A DNA stretch of 64,000 nucleotides from UBA8941 sp963780545 (GTDB lineage: Archaea > Thermoproteota > Bathyarchaeia > TCS64): assembly GCA_963780545.1 (NCBI GenBank), contig CAWACK010000022.1, forward strand, positions 1 to 64,000, given 5' to 3'. How positions within the stretch are numbered: the stretch's first letter is position 1; the number at the start of each line of letters is the position of its first letter. Position numbers and translations under genes: made by a program. Positions 1 to 8,936 of this stretch are shown here, one piece after another. The notes under the pieces were generated by a model, which was not told the DNA's origin, did no database searches, and worked only from the letters and a program-made list of their open reading frames with translations.

Positions 1-783
1 ATCTGCCCTTGAAGTCGGTCTTTTTGCCGTGGATCAAATCTGACAGGCCTTGTTTGGCGTCTTCTGTTTCCCAGACTATGTTCGACGCTTCGACTCCTTC
101 GCCCGGGCTTCCACAAGATGAGAGTAGAGGGTGTTCCGGACGCACTCCTTGAAATACCTCGCAGCGACGGGCGCGGCGGTGGACATCTTCTTCGCGATGG
201 CGAGGCCGATCTCGTCAACCTGGTCATCCGGTACCACCTTGCTGACTAGCCCGAGCTCGTAGGCCTGCCTTCCCGTGAAGCCCTCGTTGAGGAACATGTA
301 GTCCATAACCTTGTTCCTACCAATCCAGATCGGAAGACGGAGGCTGCACATCCCCCATGACCCGACAATCCCGTAGTAGATATCACCGTCGTGTATGTTG
401 AAGGTCTCCCCGACTATCCGGATGTCGAAGGCGCTGAAGACCGCGGAGCTCCCACCAAAAACGATGCCCCTAGCAGCAACGAGAGTCGGTTTCGGGTAAG
501 TATCGATCCTCTCAACGATCCTGCCCCCGAGCTCAGAGAAAGGCGTGTCCGTAACACCACCTACTATATCATTGTCGAGATCCTCGAATCCCGCGCCTTG
601 AGAAAAGTTTGGCCCTGTACTCTTGAGCATGACTGCCCGGATCTCGTTGTCCTTCTCAAAGTTGTCGAGGCAGTCGAGCACCTCAACGATCATCCTCTTA
701 CTAAAACCGTTCATCGGCGGGGCGTCGATGGTGATGATTCCCACTCGCTCATCTCTACTCACCTTAATCTGAGTATAGTTCAT
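1..783 (-). CDS. Enoyl-CoA hydratase/isomerase family protein, frameshifted and cut by the window edge
   Basis: Crotonase-fold protein, probably a cytoplasmic CoA-thioester hydratase or isomerase. From the ATG at 783 one frame runs 235 residues: an N-terminal beta segment (VGIITIDAPPMNGFS), the CoA/oxyanion region ARGIVFGGSSAVFSAFD, and GIVGSWG. That frame stops at 76, but another frame from about 110 down to base 1 encodes a normal crotonase tail (SNIVWETEDAKQGL, then KKTDFKGR). The gene therefore has a one-base shift around 100-120, beside a GCCCGGG run, and continues past the left edge. The usual acidic catalytic residues are not clearly both present (IHDGD where many have PE), so substrate and reaction are open. 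Family assignment is firm; whether the frameshift is real is not. Confidence 0.85.
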
Positions 784-935
784 TTTCGCATCTATTTCCT
801 AGGGTGTAGATGTGTTTATAGATATTAGCATGATACGTGCGAATTAGGTCAATGAGGCGAGCTTTTAACGAAGCTTTCTTGCGTTTATGAGCGTATGCGC
901 TGGTCTCAACCAAACGCGAGCGCTCGAAGACCATA

Positions 936-1199
936 TTGTCAAAGATCACTGACGCAGTAATCTGCTTCACAGTGACCACGATAGTCACCGCAATCGTGCT
1001 TGTTATAGCACGGAGCCTTATTGGCATAACTATCGGTGCTAATGAGCTGTTGGTCGTTATCGTAGCCGTATGGCCAATCAACATTGTCACCCAGCTCATA
1101 CTAAAAAAAACTAGGCAGTTGAGGGTTCACAGCCTCAACCTCACTCAGCCAAGTCTCTATGCAACAATATCCACCCCATCAGATGAGGATCAGGATTGA
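936..1199 (+). CDS. Possible small two-helix membrane protein
   Basis: An 87-residue ORF from a TTG start with two hydrophobic stretches (about residues 8-26 and 38-56) followed by a polar tail. I recognise no family. It overlaps the end of the decayed exonuclease on the other strand by ten bases and has no clear ribosome binding site. It may be a real membrane microprotein or chance. Confidence 0.3.
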   Translation: MSKITDAVICFTVTTIVTAIVLVIARSLIGITIGANELLVVIVAVWPINIVTQLILKKTRQLRVHSLNLTQPSLYATISTPSDEDQD

Positions 1200-1870
1200 G
1201 AATGGGGATACATCCAGGGATCCAGCTTTGTCTTAATGTACACCCAACCCTCACCGTAGTCCAGCTGGCGCAGATGCATGTTTTCTCCTCGACTCCTCAG
1301 ACGAAAACACCTCCCAATCAGGTGTTGAATCACGCGGACATCATCCTCATTATACTCGAAAAAACGATGCTCCAGCGGAGCACCAAACTCGACGTGCCTC
1401 TGATAAGCCTGAGCAACCTGCAGGCCATCAAGGTCAGACTGCTTGAAGCCATAGCTGAGGTAAGCTCCAAGCTCCTTCAACGCGTAGCTGCTTTGGGGGA
1501 AGATGAAGCTCCTCCTCAGCAGAGTGCAAAGGTCAATATGTGGAAACTCCTCGAGGGTTGATGAACCCAACCCAAGCCTGTTCAAGGCTCTCAGGGTCAC
1601 CCTGAGGTCAAAGCTGGTCCCCGAGTCGTGCGCGCGAAGCTCGCTGCACGGCTTTTAGACTGTCCAACTTGGGAAGCTTCGAGGTAGCCTTGTGGTTCAA
1701 GCGTTTCCCGTGAGGTTTGGAGGTTCAAGGCACTTCGCAGGTGCTGTTTTGTGCGGATAAGCAGTTGGTAGGCCTTAAAGGGTTGGAGGTCGGTGAAGGT
1801 GTGGCCTCCCTAGTCTTGTCCCCAAAACAATGGTGTATACTTTTGTATTCGACTCGAATTAAAAGATTAC
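1190..1870 (-). pseudogene. Decayed DEDD/RNase H-like exonuclease (YprB-type)
   Basis: The last 136 codons (1600 to 1190, GTG) carry the C-terminal part of an RNase H-like 3'-5' exonuclease domain: VTLRALNRLGLG, HIDLCTLLR, YALKELGAYLSYG and the final acidic motif YNEDDVRVIQHLI. In the same frame the sequence extends upstream as HDSGTSFDLR, the expected middle acidic motif, before a stop. A second frame between about 1680 and 1800 reads like the preceding part (TFTDLQPFKAYQLLIRTKQ). The N-terminal DxE motif is not found intact. A seven-base GC tract (GCGCGCG near 1630) lies between the two frames. I read this as one gene broken by a shift or deletion at that tract. Confidence 0.55.
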
Positions 1871-1990
1871 AAGTGTAAACATCCATTATTTATAGATAAT
1901 TAACTCTTACTCCACTCGGGTCTAAACCAATAGGTTTGACCTCGGCTCCGAAGTTGAGCTGTAGGTACTGAGGAAGGAAGGTGAAATGAA

Positions 1991-2281
1991 GTGAAAGTTT
2001 TAACGTATACCTATTTCTGTCCTGAGAACTTCGAGAAGGTTGCGGATAAATTCAAGCTCGCTATGCTTGAGAGACAAAAGGGATCTGAGAAGTTCCCGAA
2101 GATGGTACTCCCACCCCATGTAATCAGCGGAGAATTCAAAATCGTCGTAATATACGAGAATCCTACCGAGGAACAGCTGAACAACCTCATGCTTCACTAC
2201 CTACCCGTTATGACGTTCGATTTCGTGCCTCTAACCGAATACACAAAGCTCATGGAAAAATACTTCAAAGAAAAGAAGTAA
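1991..2281 (+). CDS. Small DUF3303-like ferredoxin-fold protein
   Basis: 96 residues from a GTG start, preceded by AGGTGA six bases upstream, which fixes the start. The pattern (KVLTYTYFCPENFEKV, then VISGEFKIVVIYENPTEEQL, then YLPVMTFDFVPLTEYTKLM) resembles DUF3303-type dimeric alpha/beta-barrel proteins, which are about this long. No catalytic residues are evident and no function is known for the family. It is monocistronic with a T-run just after the stop. Confidence 0.6.
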   Translation: MKVLTYTYFCPENFEKVADKFKLAMLERQKGSEKFPKMVLPPHVISGEFKIVVIYENPTEEQLNNLMLHYLPVMTFDFVPLTEYTKLMEKYFKEKK

Positions 2282-2290
2282 ACCGCGAGC

Positions 2291-2308
2291 GCCAGCACCC
2301 TTTTTTTG
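2291..2308 (+). terminator. T-run terminator after the DUF3303-like gene
   Basis: Seven consecutive T residues at 2301-2307, about 20 bases after the stop codon, as in intrinsic archaeal termination. No strong hairpin precedes it. Confidence 0.5.
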
Positions 2309-2573
2309 TCTTATTATGTGCGAAATTTAATTAATGATTGCTATTCTAGGAATCCAGGAAGAGATTTCCCCCTCAGATACTTAGAAAATAAGGTGCGCGA
2401 ACCTGATCCTCACTTCACATGACTGCAACTAGGTTATTGTTGATGGGTTAATCATATTCCACAGGCACGCCAAGGCTAGGGTTATCGACTCAGTTATTAT
2501 TCATTGTAGCTTTGAACGCAAGAATTCGATGAAAACCCTATAAGTCGTCAAACATGCATGCTCATGACCCAAT

Positions 2574-3227
2574 TTGCAGTACATTTATGCACCCGGCTGC
2601 GCTTTCACCATATACAATCCCCAACTATCCGAGAAGATGCATCAGATACTCTCCCAAAACCTCGGCGAGATGTCACGCCTAGACACCTGCTGCAGAAACC
2701 ACCCAACCCTTCCCACGGGAACATGCGTCATAAACACCTGCCCGGGCTGCGACAGGCGATACAGGACGTACTACAAGGATTCTACCACAAAGTCTCTATG
2801 GGAGATAATAGCCGAGGGCGACTGGTTCACCTACCCCAACTACGGTGGGAGGAAGATGAGCATACAGGACGCCTGCCCAACACGCAGTCAACCTCGAGTA
2901 CACACCGCGGTCAGGGCCCTTCTCGAGAGGATGAATATCAAAGTCGTTGAGCCGAAGAGAACAGGTACCGATACGATTTGTTGTGGTGACGCTCTTTACC
3001 CCTCCCGGCCACTCGCAGAGGTTGAGGAGGCTATGAGGAGGCGAGCAGCAGATATGCCTGAGGATGAAGTCGCCGTCTACTGCGTCTCTTGCATAAAAGC
3101 CATCGCGATCGGTGGCAGGAGACCAAAATATATGGTCGACCTATTATTCGGTGAGGAGACCGAGCCGCAGGTCACTGAGACTGTCGAGTGGCACAAGCAG
3201 ATCGATGAATATGTGGCTGCCCATTAA
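2574..3227 (+). CDS. CCG-domain Fe-S protein (HdrB/GlpC-like)
   Basis: 217 residues from a TTG start. It has two cysteine-rich CCG units like those of heterodisulfide reductase subunit B and related oxidoreductase subunits: unit one with C9, C39-C40 and C56/C59 (TCPGC); unit two with C101, C136-C137 (ICCGD) and C170/C173 (YCVSC). Such domains bind a non-cubane [4Fe-4S] cluster and take part in disulfide or quinone-linked electron transfer. It has no ferredoxin domain and no adjacent HdrA or HdrC, so the partner is unknown. No in-frame ATG or GTG precedes the TTG. Cytoplasmic; family confident, substrate not. Confidence 0.8.
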   Translation: MQYIYAPGCAFTIYNPQLSEKMHQILSQNLGEMSRLDTCCRNHPTLPTGTCVINTCPGCDRRYRTYYKDSTTKSLWEIIAEGDWFTYPNYGGRKMSIQDACPTRSQPRVHTAVRALLERMNIKVVEPKRTGTDTICCGDALYPSRPLAEVEEAMRRRAADMPEDEVAVYCVSCIKAIAIGGRRPKYMVDLLFGEETEPQVTETVEWHKQIDEYVAAH

Positions 3228-3302
3228 CTCGTTCTCAAAACAGTTAGAAGCTGATTTATTTGGCATTCATGCGCGCAGGCTTGAATCTAAGAGCCGACAA
3301 AT

Positions 3303-3318
3303 CGCGCGCGCTTTAAAT
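3303..3318 (+). promoter_or_regulatory. TATA box abutting a GC tract, upstream of the nitroreductase gene
   Basis: A nine-base CGCGCGCGC tract (3303-3311) runs directly into CTTTAAATC, a plausible archaeal TATA element about 25 bases before the GTG at 3337. That spacing predicts a leaderless transcript. Confidence 0.45.
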
Positions 3319-3336
3319 CACACGGTTTGAAACATT

Positions 3337-4083
3337 GTGAAAATGGAAACCATTGACCTTTACGACAGTATTTTCAAGCGTAAGTCGGTTAGACGATACG
3401 AAAGCGCTCCTCTAGATGAGGACACGATTACGAAGATCACTGATCATATGACTACGGTCAAACCTCTTTACGACGACATAAAAACCGAGTTGAAAATTTT
3501 ACCTGGTAACGCCGTTAACGGCCTATTTGGCGTAAAGGCTCCACACTACCTAGCCATTTTCTCCGAGGAGAAAGAAGGCTACCTACAGAACGCCGGATTC
3601 ATTCTCCAGCAAATGGATCTGTATCTCTCCGCAAACGATGTAGGAAGCTGTTGGCTTGGGTTAGCCAAGCCTTCGAAGCAATACATTAATTCCTCCGAAC
3701 TGAGTTTTGTTATTACTCTCGCGTTTGGAAAACCGTCTGAGCCCCTCCACCGCGGTGGGGTGGAGGAGTTCAAAAGAGTACCGTTAGACAGGATCAGGGA
3801 TACCGACGACATGGATGATCTTCTGGAGCCCGCCCGCTTGGCTCCCTCAGCAGCTAACAGACAGACCTGGTTCTTCACTGGGGGCGGTGGAAGGATCAAT
3901 GTGTACGTTGGTAGTGCCTCGCTTATGAACAGGTTGAGTTTGCTCGACGGCGGTATAGCGATATGCCATATTTGGGTGGCTACGAAGCATCTAGGGAAAA
4001 ACTTCGAGATCTTTACTGATCATGAAGCAGCGAAGAATCCCCCTCGAGGTAAAATCTACTTGGCGACCCTAAAAGTGTCATAG
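3337..4083 (+). CDS. Nitroreductase-fold protein (TM_nitroreductase type)
   Basis: 248 residues, GTG start at 3337 (an ATG two codons on is an alternative). The N-terminus IFKRKSVRRYESAPLDEDTI is the FMN-binding segment of nitroreductases. The second half, LLEPARLAPSAANRQTWFF, repeats the S-A-x-N-x-Q-x-W pattern that contacts FMN, and LDGGIAICHIWVATKHLG matches the dimer helix. This two-halved layout is that of the putative TM nitroreductases. Likely an FMN-dependent NAD(P)H oxidoreductase of unknown substrate. It may be transcribed separately from the upstream Fe-S gene, since a TATA-like element lies between them. Confidence 0.8.
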   Translation: MKMETIDLYDSIFKRKSVRRYESAPLDEDTITKITDHMTTVKPLYDDIKTELKILPGNAVNGLFGVKAPHYLAIFSEEKEGYLQNAGFILQQMDLYLSANDVGSCWLGLAKPSKQYINSSELSFVITLAFGKPSEPLHRGGVEEFKRVPLDRIRDTDDMDDLLEPARLAPSAANRQTWFFTGGGGRINVYVGSASLMNRLSLLDGGIAICHIWVATKHLGKNFEIFTDHEAAKNPPRGKIYLATLKVS

Positions 4084-4381
4084 GAGAGTCTACTATCTAT
4101 TAATATCGGCGCGCTAAATTAGCAGTTTTTTTCATAAGTTGCACACGCGCGCTGTTTAATAAAATACTGATCCCCTAGGAGGAATCGGTAGGGCTCCGAT
4201 AACCACAGCACGTCGCATGCGGGTCTCAATGGTTTCGTGTTCGTCCTGTACTATAAATCGGACCTCTGTGGCTCCCCTCATGGGTCAAAAGACCCTAATA
4301 TTCAAGGTAAGTTTCCTTGGAATTTAGGAATCAAGCAGCGCGCATACCTTTCTTATACTAAGGAGCCTCAACTTTTCTCTA
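4084..4381. other. Intergenic region with three short GC tracts
   Basis: No convincing gene. It holds GCGCGC-type tracts of six or seven bases near 4111, 4147 and 4338, and a TATA-like TATAAATC near 4251. The TATA-like element lies 28 bases before an ATG (4280) that opens only 15 codons (MGQKTLIFKVSF...), possibly the stub of a lost gene. Confidence 0.4.
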
Positions 4382-5797
4382 ATGGCTAAAGCAAATACTC
4401 AAACGAATAACTCACTGCTCTATGGAGCCTATCGAAGAGATGAGAACAGCTGGATCTATGTGCGTTTGATGGGAACCCCGCAGCAGATAGGTTACCAGAA
4501 TGGCTGGCTGCTATGGGACAGCATCGATCAGAACATCAAGACTACGATCCACATGAATTGGACGTCTGACCACAATGTGAAATCGAAGGTTGGCGACAGG
4601 TGGCAGATTGCAAGAGACATATCTAGATTATACATCTGGCCCAAGCTGACCTGCGACATGCAGACCGAGGTGGAGGGCATAGCGAAGGGCGTCGGAAACC
4701 GCGGGTTGAAGTGGGATGTATGGGACATCCTCGCCTGCAACGCTTGGGGTGACATACCCGTGTACATGAGCCTCTACGGCAACAGCGTCAAAGAAGGCGC
4801 CGCCAACAAAGACACGCCGGATCAGGCTCCCTCTGACCACTGCAGCGCCTTCATCGCAACTGGCTCGTGGACAAAGAGCGGGGACGTTGTGATGGCCCAC
4901 AGCACGTGGACCAACTACGCAGGCGGCGAGTGCGGGAACGTCATCTACGAGATAGTTCCGGCAACTGGTCATAGGTTTATGATGCAGAGCAACGGCGGGT
5001 CGATCTGGAGTGGCCCAGACTGGCTCTACAACGATGTGGGACTTATGGTCACCGAGACCACGATCCCCGGCATGAGCGTCTACGATCCGAGCGGCCTCCC
5101 TGTTTTCGTCCGCGAACGGCTTGCGATACAGTACGGTGGCTCGATCGACGACTTCCTCTTCTTCATGATGGACCACAACAGCGGCGCCTACGCGAACGAG
5201 TGGCTCGTCGGCGACGCGAAAACTCGAGAGATAGGCTCTCTGCAGCTTGGCTGTAAGCAGTGGGACCTACGACGCAGCTTCGATGACATGATAGTCTCCA
5301 CAAACTTACCCAAAGGGCCCAACATCCTGAAGGAGACGACCTACGACATGGCGAATACGCAAACGTCACCCTACTGGAGGATGCAGAGAGCGCTTCAGAT
5401 CAGGGATCAGTATGCTGGCAGCCACCTCGTCGACTACGAGGTCGGTGAGAGCTTCGAGGCGGACACCTACGACATGTACCTACAGAAAGATGTGCCAACC
5501 ATGAGGTGCCTGTGTGGGATCGGTGAATCAGAATATAATGCGCCGCCGCTAACGCTGTGGGATGGCACGCCGATAACTGGGCCTTACCCGAATGGTTCGT
5601 GCGATGCCAAGGTCACAACCGGATCTATGGTTATGGGGGGCATGGGCATGTGGGGGCGCTTCGGCCACGGCAACGGGTTGGTCTTCAAGGCTTCGGACTT
5701 CTTGAAGGCGAATCCAGAGTATGTATGGCAGCTACCCTACCTCCGCGACATGCCGAACAATGGTGTGCCGGTGCCTTGGACCAAATTCCCAATATAG
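4382..5797 (+). CDS. Ntn-hydrolase of the C45 / phospholipase B-like type
   Basis: 471 residues. The central SDHCSAFIATGSWTKSGDVV places Cys154 where C45 acyltransferases and phospholipase B-like proteins have their N-terminal nucleophile after self-cleavage. It is followed by the expected MAHSTWTNY strand and a later NSGAYANEWLVGD. The N-terminal 150 residues (GTPQQIGYQNGWLL, then EVEGIAKGV, then ILACNAWGD) match the propeptide region that carries a G-x-Q-x-G motif. Likely an amidase or acyltransferase activated by autoproteolysis before Cys154. No signal peptide is seen, so it is probably cytoplasmic. The substrate cannot be told. Confidence 0.75.
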   Translation: MAKANTQTNNSLLYGAYRRDENSWIYVRLMGTPQQIGYQNGWLLWDSIDQNIKTTIHMNWTSDHNVKSKVGDRWQIARDISRLYIWPKLTCDMQTEVEGIAKGVGNRGLKWDVWDILACNAWGDIPVYMSLYGNSVKEGAANKDTPDQAPSDHCSAFIATGSWTKSGDVVMAHSTWTNYAGGECGNVIYEIVPATGHRFMMQSNGGSIWSGPDWLYNDVGLMVTETTIPGMSVYDPSGLPVFVRERLAIQYGGSIDDFLFFMMDHNSGAYANEWLVGDAKTREIGSLQLGCKQWDLRRSFDDMIVSTNLPKGPNILKETTYDMANTQTSPYWRMQRALQIRDQYAGSHLVDYEVGESFEADTYDMYLQKDVPTMRCLCGIGESEYNAPPLTLWDGTPITGPYPNGSCDAKVTTGSMVMGGMGMWGRFGHGNGLVFKASDFLKANPEYVWQLPYLRDMPNNGVPVPWTKFPI

Positions 5798-5871
5798 AGT
5801 CGCGGGTGCTCTAAGACAGACAGGTAAACCACAGACGAATTAATTCTTTGAAAATTTGTACGCAAATCTGG

Positions 5872-6096
5872 TTATATTCTCAGTTGTGGGATTACCTCAT
5901 CTGAGAGTAGACGGATATCCTTGAGACCCTTCCTCTGAGCGTATGCCTCTATATTGGACTCAGCGTCCCCGTTCAGATGCGACGGGTCGATGTAGAGGAT
6001 GAATGTTGAGCTGGGCTCAGGGTTCACGTAGTAAGCATTCACTCCGAAGGAGACCAAGACTCCCGTGGATTGGCTCATCTCGTTCACGAACTTCAA
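5872..6096 (-). CDS. Small hypothetical protein
   Basis: 74 codons from a TTG start; the open frame continues upstream without an obvious start. It contains SQSTGVLVSFGVNAYYV and STFILYIDPSHLN, regular enough to suggest a folded alpha/beta fragment. I recognise no family. A (CG)-rich stretch at 6217-6232 lies upstream, so this may be the tail of a truncated gene. Confidence 0.35.
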   Translation of the reverse strand: MKFVNEMSQSTGVLVSFGVNAYYVNPEPSSTFILYIDPSHLNGDAESNIEAYAQRKGLKDIRLLSDEVIPQLRI

Positions 6097-6244
6097 GCCT
6101 CCGCTTCCGGAATCATACCCGCTTCCTCTGGAAGAGGCATTTTCCCTGAAGTTTAAAAATTATTTTGAAGCTCTCAGCCTCGGCGTTGGCATCCTGAATA
6201 AATTCCAGCTTTGCCGTCGCGCGCCGCGCGCCGATCATGGGTAC

Positions 6245-6466
6245 CTACAATTTACCAATCGATTGCCAAGGCTCCGGGGGCCAAGCTGGATGCCAACCGC
6301 AGAATCTACACGGGGTTGAGGTTGTTTGTCCCTTCGCCTTTCTATCATTCTCCTCTGGAGCATTGAAAATGATGATCCCATTGCACCCCTGACATTCAAT
6401 GTAAACGTCAGGTGTTGAGTGATTCGCGCTGATCCATGTTGTTTTGTTGTAATCGCGTATAGTCAT
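6245..6466 (-). CDS. Small zinc-ribbon-like protein
   Basis: 73 residues with two knuckles, CQGC (about residue 25) and CRFC (about residue 53), joined by an acidic/basic linker: the layout of a four-cysteine zinc ribbon. It starts two bases after the stop of the upstream 54-residue membrane peptide, so the two are probably cotranscribed and translationally coupled. Function unknown. Confidence 0.55.
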   Translation of the reverse strand: MTIRDYNKTTWISANHSTPDVYIECQGCNGIIIFNAPEENDRKAKGQTTSTPCRFCGWHPAWPPEPWQSIGKL

Positions 6467-6468
6467 GT

Positions 6469-6633
6469 CTAAACCTTCGTGTATGGTAGACCTAGCTTCT
6501 GGGCTGGGCTACCCTGAAACCCTACTGGGTAAGGAAGATAGTAGCCGAAGGGTAGGCCGTAGTCAAGGACACCTGACGCGATCACTAGAGCCGCGACAAC
6601 TAGGAGAAGGATAAGAATCGTCGAGGTCTTCAT
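6469..6633 (-). CDS. 54-residue single-pass membrane or secreted peptide
   Basis: ATG at 6633, stop at 6469. MKTSTILILLLVVAALVIA is a signal anchor, followed by a Tyr/Pro/Gly-rich tail (YGLPFGYYLPYPVGF). A GGAG about nine bases upstream supports the start. The tail resembles the YYYGVPFGYG segment after the membrane helix of the SHOCT protein at 11160. The downstream zinc-ribbon gene begins two bases later, suggesting an operon. Function unknown. Confidence 0.55.
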   Translation of the reverse strand: MKTSTILILLLVVAALVIASGVLDYGLPFGYYLPYPVGFQGSPAQKLGLPYTKV

Positions 6634-6715
6634 TGATAGACTCTCCGCGTGCCGCCGCCCCTCTTACGCTTTAAAATGTATTTGCCGCCTCTCTTACCGG
6701 TATGAACCTTGCATG

Positions 6716-6958
6716 TCAATGCTTGCTCCTCTCCTTGATCGCTTTAATGATCGTGGTTTGGTTGACTCCTAGGGCTAGGGCTGCCGCTGGTATATCACCG
6801 GTGTAGAGGCTGAGCCCCACTATCGCGTATTTGATGATCTGGGCTCGCGTCGGCTTCTTCAAGCCGAATCTCCTCCAACCCTTCCGGGTCTTGATGTACC
6901 AAAAAGCGCCCTTGTGGTAGGTGCCGTCTGCCTTCTTGGTGCGTATGATGTCTCCGAT
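6716..6958 (-). pseudogene. C-terminal fragment of a helix-turn-helix protein
   Basis: Open frame without its own start, ending in a recognisable helix-turn-helix (IPAAALALGVNQTTIIKAIKE) preceded by a basic segment with YHKGAFWYIKTRKGWRRFG. It begins exactly at the 11-base GC tract 6959-6969, on whose other side lies an HtrA fragment in a different frame. The 5' part of the gene is missing. Probably a DNA-binding regulator or transposition-associated protein before truncation. Confidence 0.55.
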
Positions 6959-6969
6959 CGCGCGCGCGC
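6959..6969. repeat. 11-base alternating CG tract at a gene-gene junction
   Basis: CGCGCGCGCGC, the longest such tract in the window. It separates the truncated HtrA gene from the truncated HTH gene; both coding similarities stop at its edges. Confidence 0.8.
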
Positions 6970-7581
6970 TTTAGTGGCGCGGCGTCAGCCGGCATCTGGG
7001 AAACCATTATCACTGCTACATCCGAGTAGGGGTCTGACCCGACAACCTCCGCGGTGGCAATGCTCCTGTCGTAGAACTCGACCTCGAGCTTCGATGTGCC
7101 GTTCACGACGTGCCAGTTAGTTAGTATGTGGTTCTTGTCGTCGTAGACGAAGCCTGAGCCCTGGCCCACATCGGACTTGATGACGACGACGGACTTGTAG
7201 TTCTCCTTGTAGACCTCGGCGGGGGTCTGATTCTCTTGTGACTCGAGTGTCGCGTTTAGGGACTTGAGCCCAGCGTTAAGGGTACCGTTGACGGAGGCCA
7301 GCTTCCCAGATATGGAGCTGAGGGAGCTCCCCAGATCCGTTATCTTGGTGCCCTGGGCGTTTAACTGGCCCTGCAGGGTTGTGAGGTTCTGTCTCAGGTT
7401 TGTGAGGTCTGTCCTCACGCCGTCGATTTCGGCCCTGTTGGCGTCGTTCGCCTCCTGTGCAGCCCTCTGGTAGCTGAGGAGCAGGAATGTGTTGGCCCCC
7501 GATAGGATCAGGGAGGCCAATACCAGGATTGTGAGTAGGGCGCGCGGGCCATTTCTTAGTGGAGGATACGCGCGACGTCAT
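6970..7581 (-). pseudogene. Truncated HtrA-like serine protease (N-terminal part)
   Basis: Close paralogue of the intact protease at 50652-51953. It keeps the membrane anchor, the coiled stalk (NLRQNLTTLQGQL, SSISGKLASVNGTLNAGL) and the first part of the protease domain with the catalytic His (LTNWHVVNGT) and Asp (DPYSDVAVI). The match ends at MPADAAPLK, equivalent to residue 203 of the intact copy, exactly at the GC tract 6959-6969, so the serine and PDZ domain are missing. The N-terminus is also shifted at CCCGCGCGCCC (about 7536-7546); the likely start is the ATG at 7581. Not expected to be an active protease. Confidence 0.8.
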
Positions 7582-7690
7582 GCTTGGTCCCATGAAGATT
7601 GAGTTCTGCATCGCCCGTGATGGTACAATTCTTAGGGAACGTGTATGATATAGTTAATTTAATCAAGATGAGGACATAGGATGTGGATAT

Positions 7691-8890
7691 TTGATTTTCG
7701 AATTCATTTGGGTGCTCTGGATCTTAATCGGCTTTCTATTTACAATCCACGGGATATATTCTGGGCTCTCGTTTCTAAGCATCAATAGGAAACTGAATCG
7801 TAGAACTTGGAAGCACCCGAGGCGTAAAGCAGACGCTCCCATCTGCCTGATTGTTCCACTTTACAAGGAGGATGAGGAGAGCGTATCTAAGACATTCACA
7901 AGCCTCGCGGAACAGGACTACCCCTCTGAGCTGGTGAAGACCCTCGTAGTTGTGGAGCAAGGCGATGAATCGTCTCTCGACGCCACAGAAATGAAGTTGG
8001 ACATCCTAAAAGATGCGGGGTTCAATACGGAGATAATTGTAAAGCCGCCTCCGCGCAGCACAAAGGCGTCGGCAATGAACTTTGCAGTCACCCAAGCGAG
8101 TGAACCCTACGTCGGCATCTATGATGGGGGCGACGTCGTGAACGACAGACTGCAGTTTCGCCGAGCCGTATCACTACTCTCCTCGGGTTACGACGGCGTC
8201 GGCATGAGGGTGATCAGGGGCGGCAGCGCTGTGGTTAGCACCTTCTCCTGGATTGACACGACGATGTGGTGCGACGTCACGTTGCCCGCTCTAGCGTGCT
8301 TACTCAGAACGCCGCTCGCCAGCGGAGAGGGATTATTCGTCAGGAGGGATGCGGTCGAGGCAATCGGTGGCTTCCCCGACTCCCTGACGGAGGATTCTCA
8401 GCTGTCTCTGCTCTTCGCCCAGTTTGGGTTGAAGATGGCGCTTCTAGACAGCGACGTCTACGAGGGTGCGCCAAGTGACCTGAATGGTCTGATCGGGCAG
8501 AAGCTCCGGTGGCACAAGGGGATCTTCTTCTGTCTAAAACAAACTCTCATTAGCAAGTTGCCGATTAGGCGTAAGCTTGAGTTAGCGATAGCGTACAGCG
8601 CTCCCTTTGTCTTGATAGCGATCGCCCTGAGTTTCCTCATGATTGTTCTGGGCGCTCTTTACCCTCAGGTTATCCCGAGTTACATTTTCGTGTGGAGCAT
8701 CATCGTGACCGTGAGCACGTTGACTGCGCCTATCTATATGGCGAGGGCTAGATATTCGATTACTCTTAAGTCGAGTCTGCTTCTGCCACTTTACTGGTTT
8801 TCGGTCGGCGTTTTGACGGTTTACGCGTTTTTTTCGCCGAGGGTCCCGTGGTATAAGACTATGAAGCGCTCAGACTTTACCCCAACATAG
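7691..8890 (+). CDS. Membrane glycosyltransferase, GT2 family
   Basis: 399 residues, TTG start. One N-terminal membrane helix (residues 5-25), a GT-A domain with PICLIVPLYKED, the metal-site motif DGGD (145-148), TED (233-235) and QKLRW (270-274), then three or four C-terminal helices. The D..TED..QxxRW set defines processive or membrane GT2 enzymes that transfer sugars from nucleotide donors at the inner face of the membrane. Product unknown. The convergent flippase gene downstream (stop 47 bases away) suggests a surface-glycan locus. Confidence 0.85.
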   Translation: MIFEFIWVLWILIGFLFTIHGIYSGLSFLSINRKLNRRTWKHPRRKADAPICLIVPLYKEDEESVSKTFTSLAEQDYPSELVKTLVVVEQGDESSLDATEMKLDILKDAGFNTEIIVKPPPRSTKASAMNFAVTQASEPYVGIYDGGDVVNDRLQFRRAVSLLSSGYDGVGMRVIRGGSAVVSTFSWIDTTMWCDVTLPALACLLRTPLASGEGLFVRRDAVEAIGGFPDSLTEDSQLSLLFAQFGLKMALLDSDVYEGAPSDLNGLIGQKLRWHKGIFFCLKQTLISKLPIRRKLELAIAYSAPFVLIAIALSFLMIVLGALYPQVIPSYIFVWSIIVTVSTLTAPIYMARARYSITLKSSLLLPLYWFSVGVLTVYAFFSPRVPWYKTMKRSDFTPT

Positions 8891-8936
8891 TGTGCGTACC
8901 CAGAAAAAATGGTCCCTCCGCGCGTGATTGGGTTAT

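Noticed and set aside
764..1099. Minus-strand 111-codon frame
   Set aside because: Antisense to the possible membrane protein and without domain features; AT-rich chance frame.
4171..4300. Possible structured RNA (GGGTC...GACCC and CGGTAGGGCTCCG pairs)
   Set aside because: Only short local hairpins; no cloverleaf, no riboswitch core recognised.
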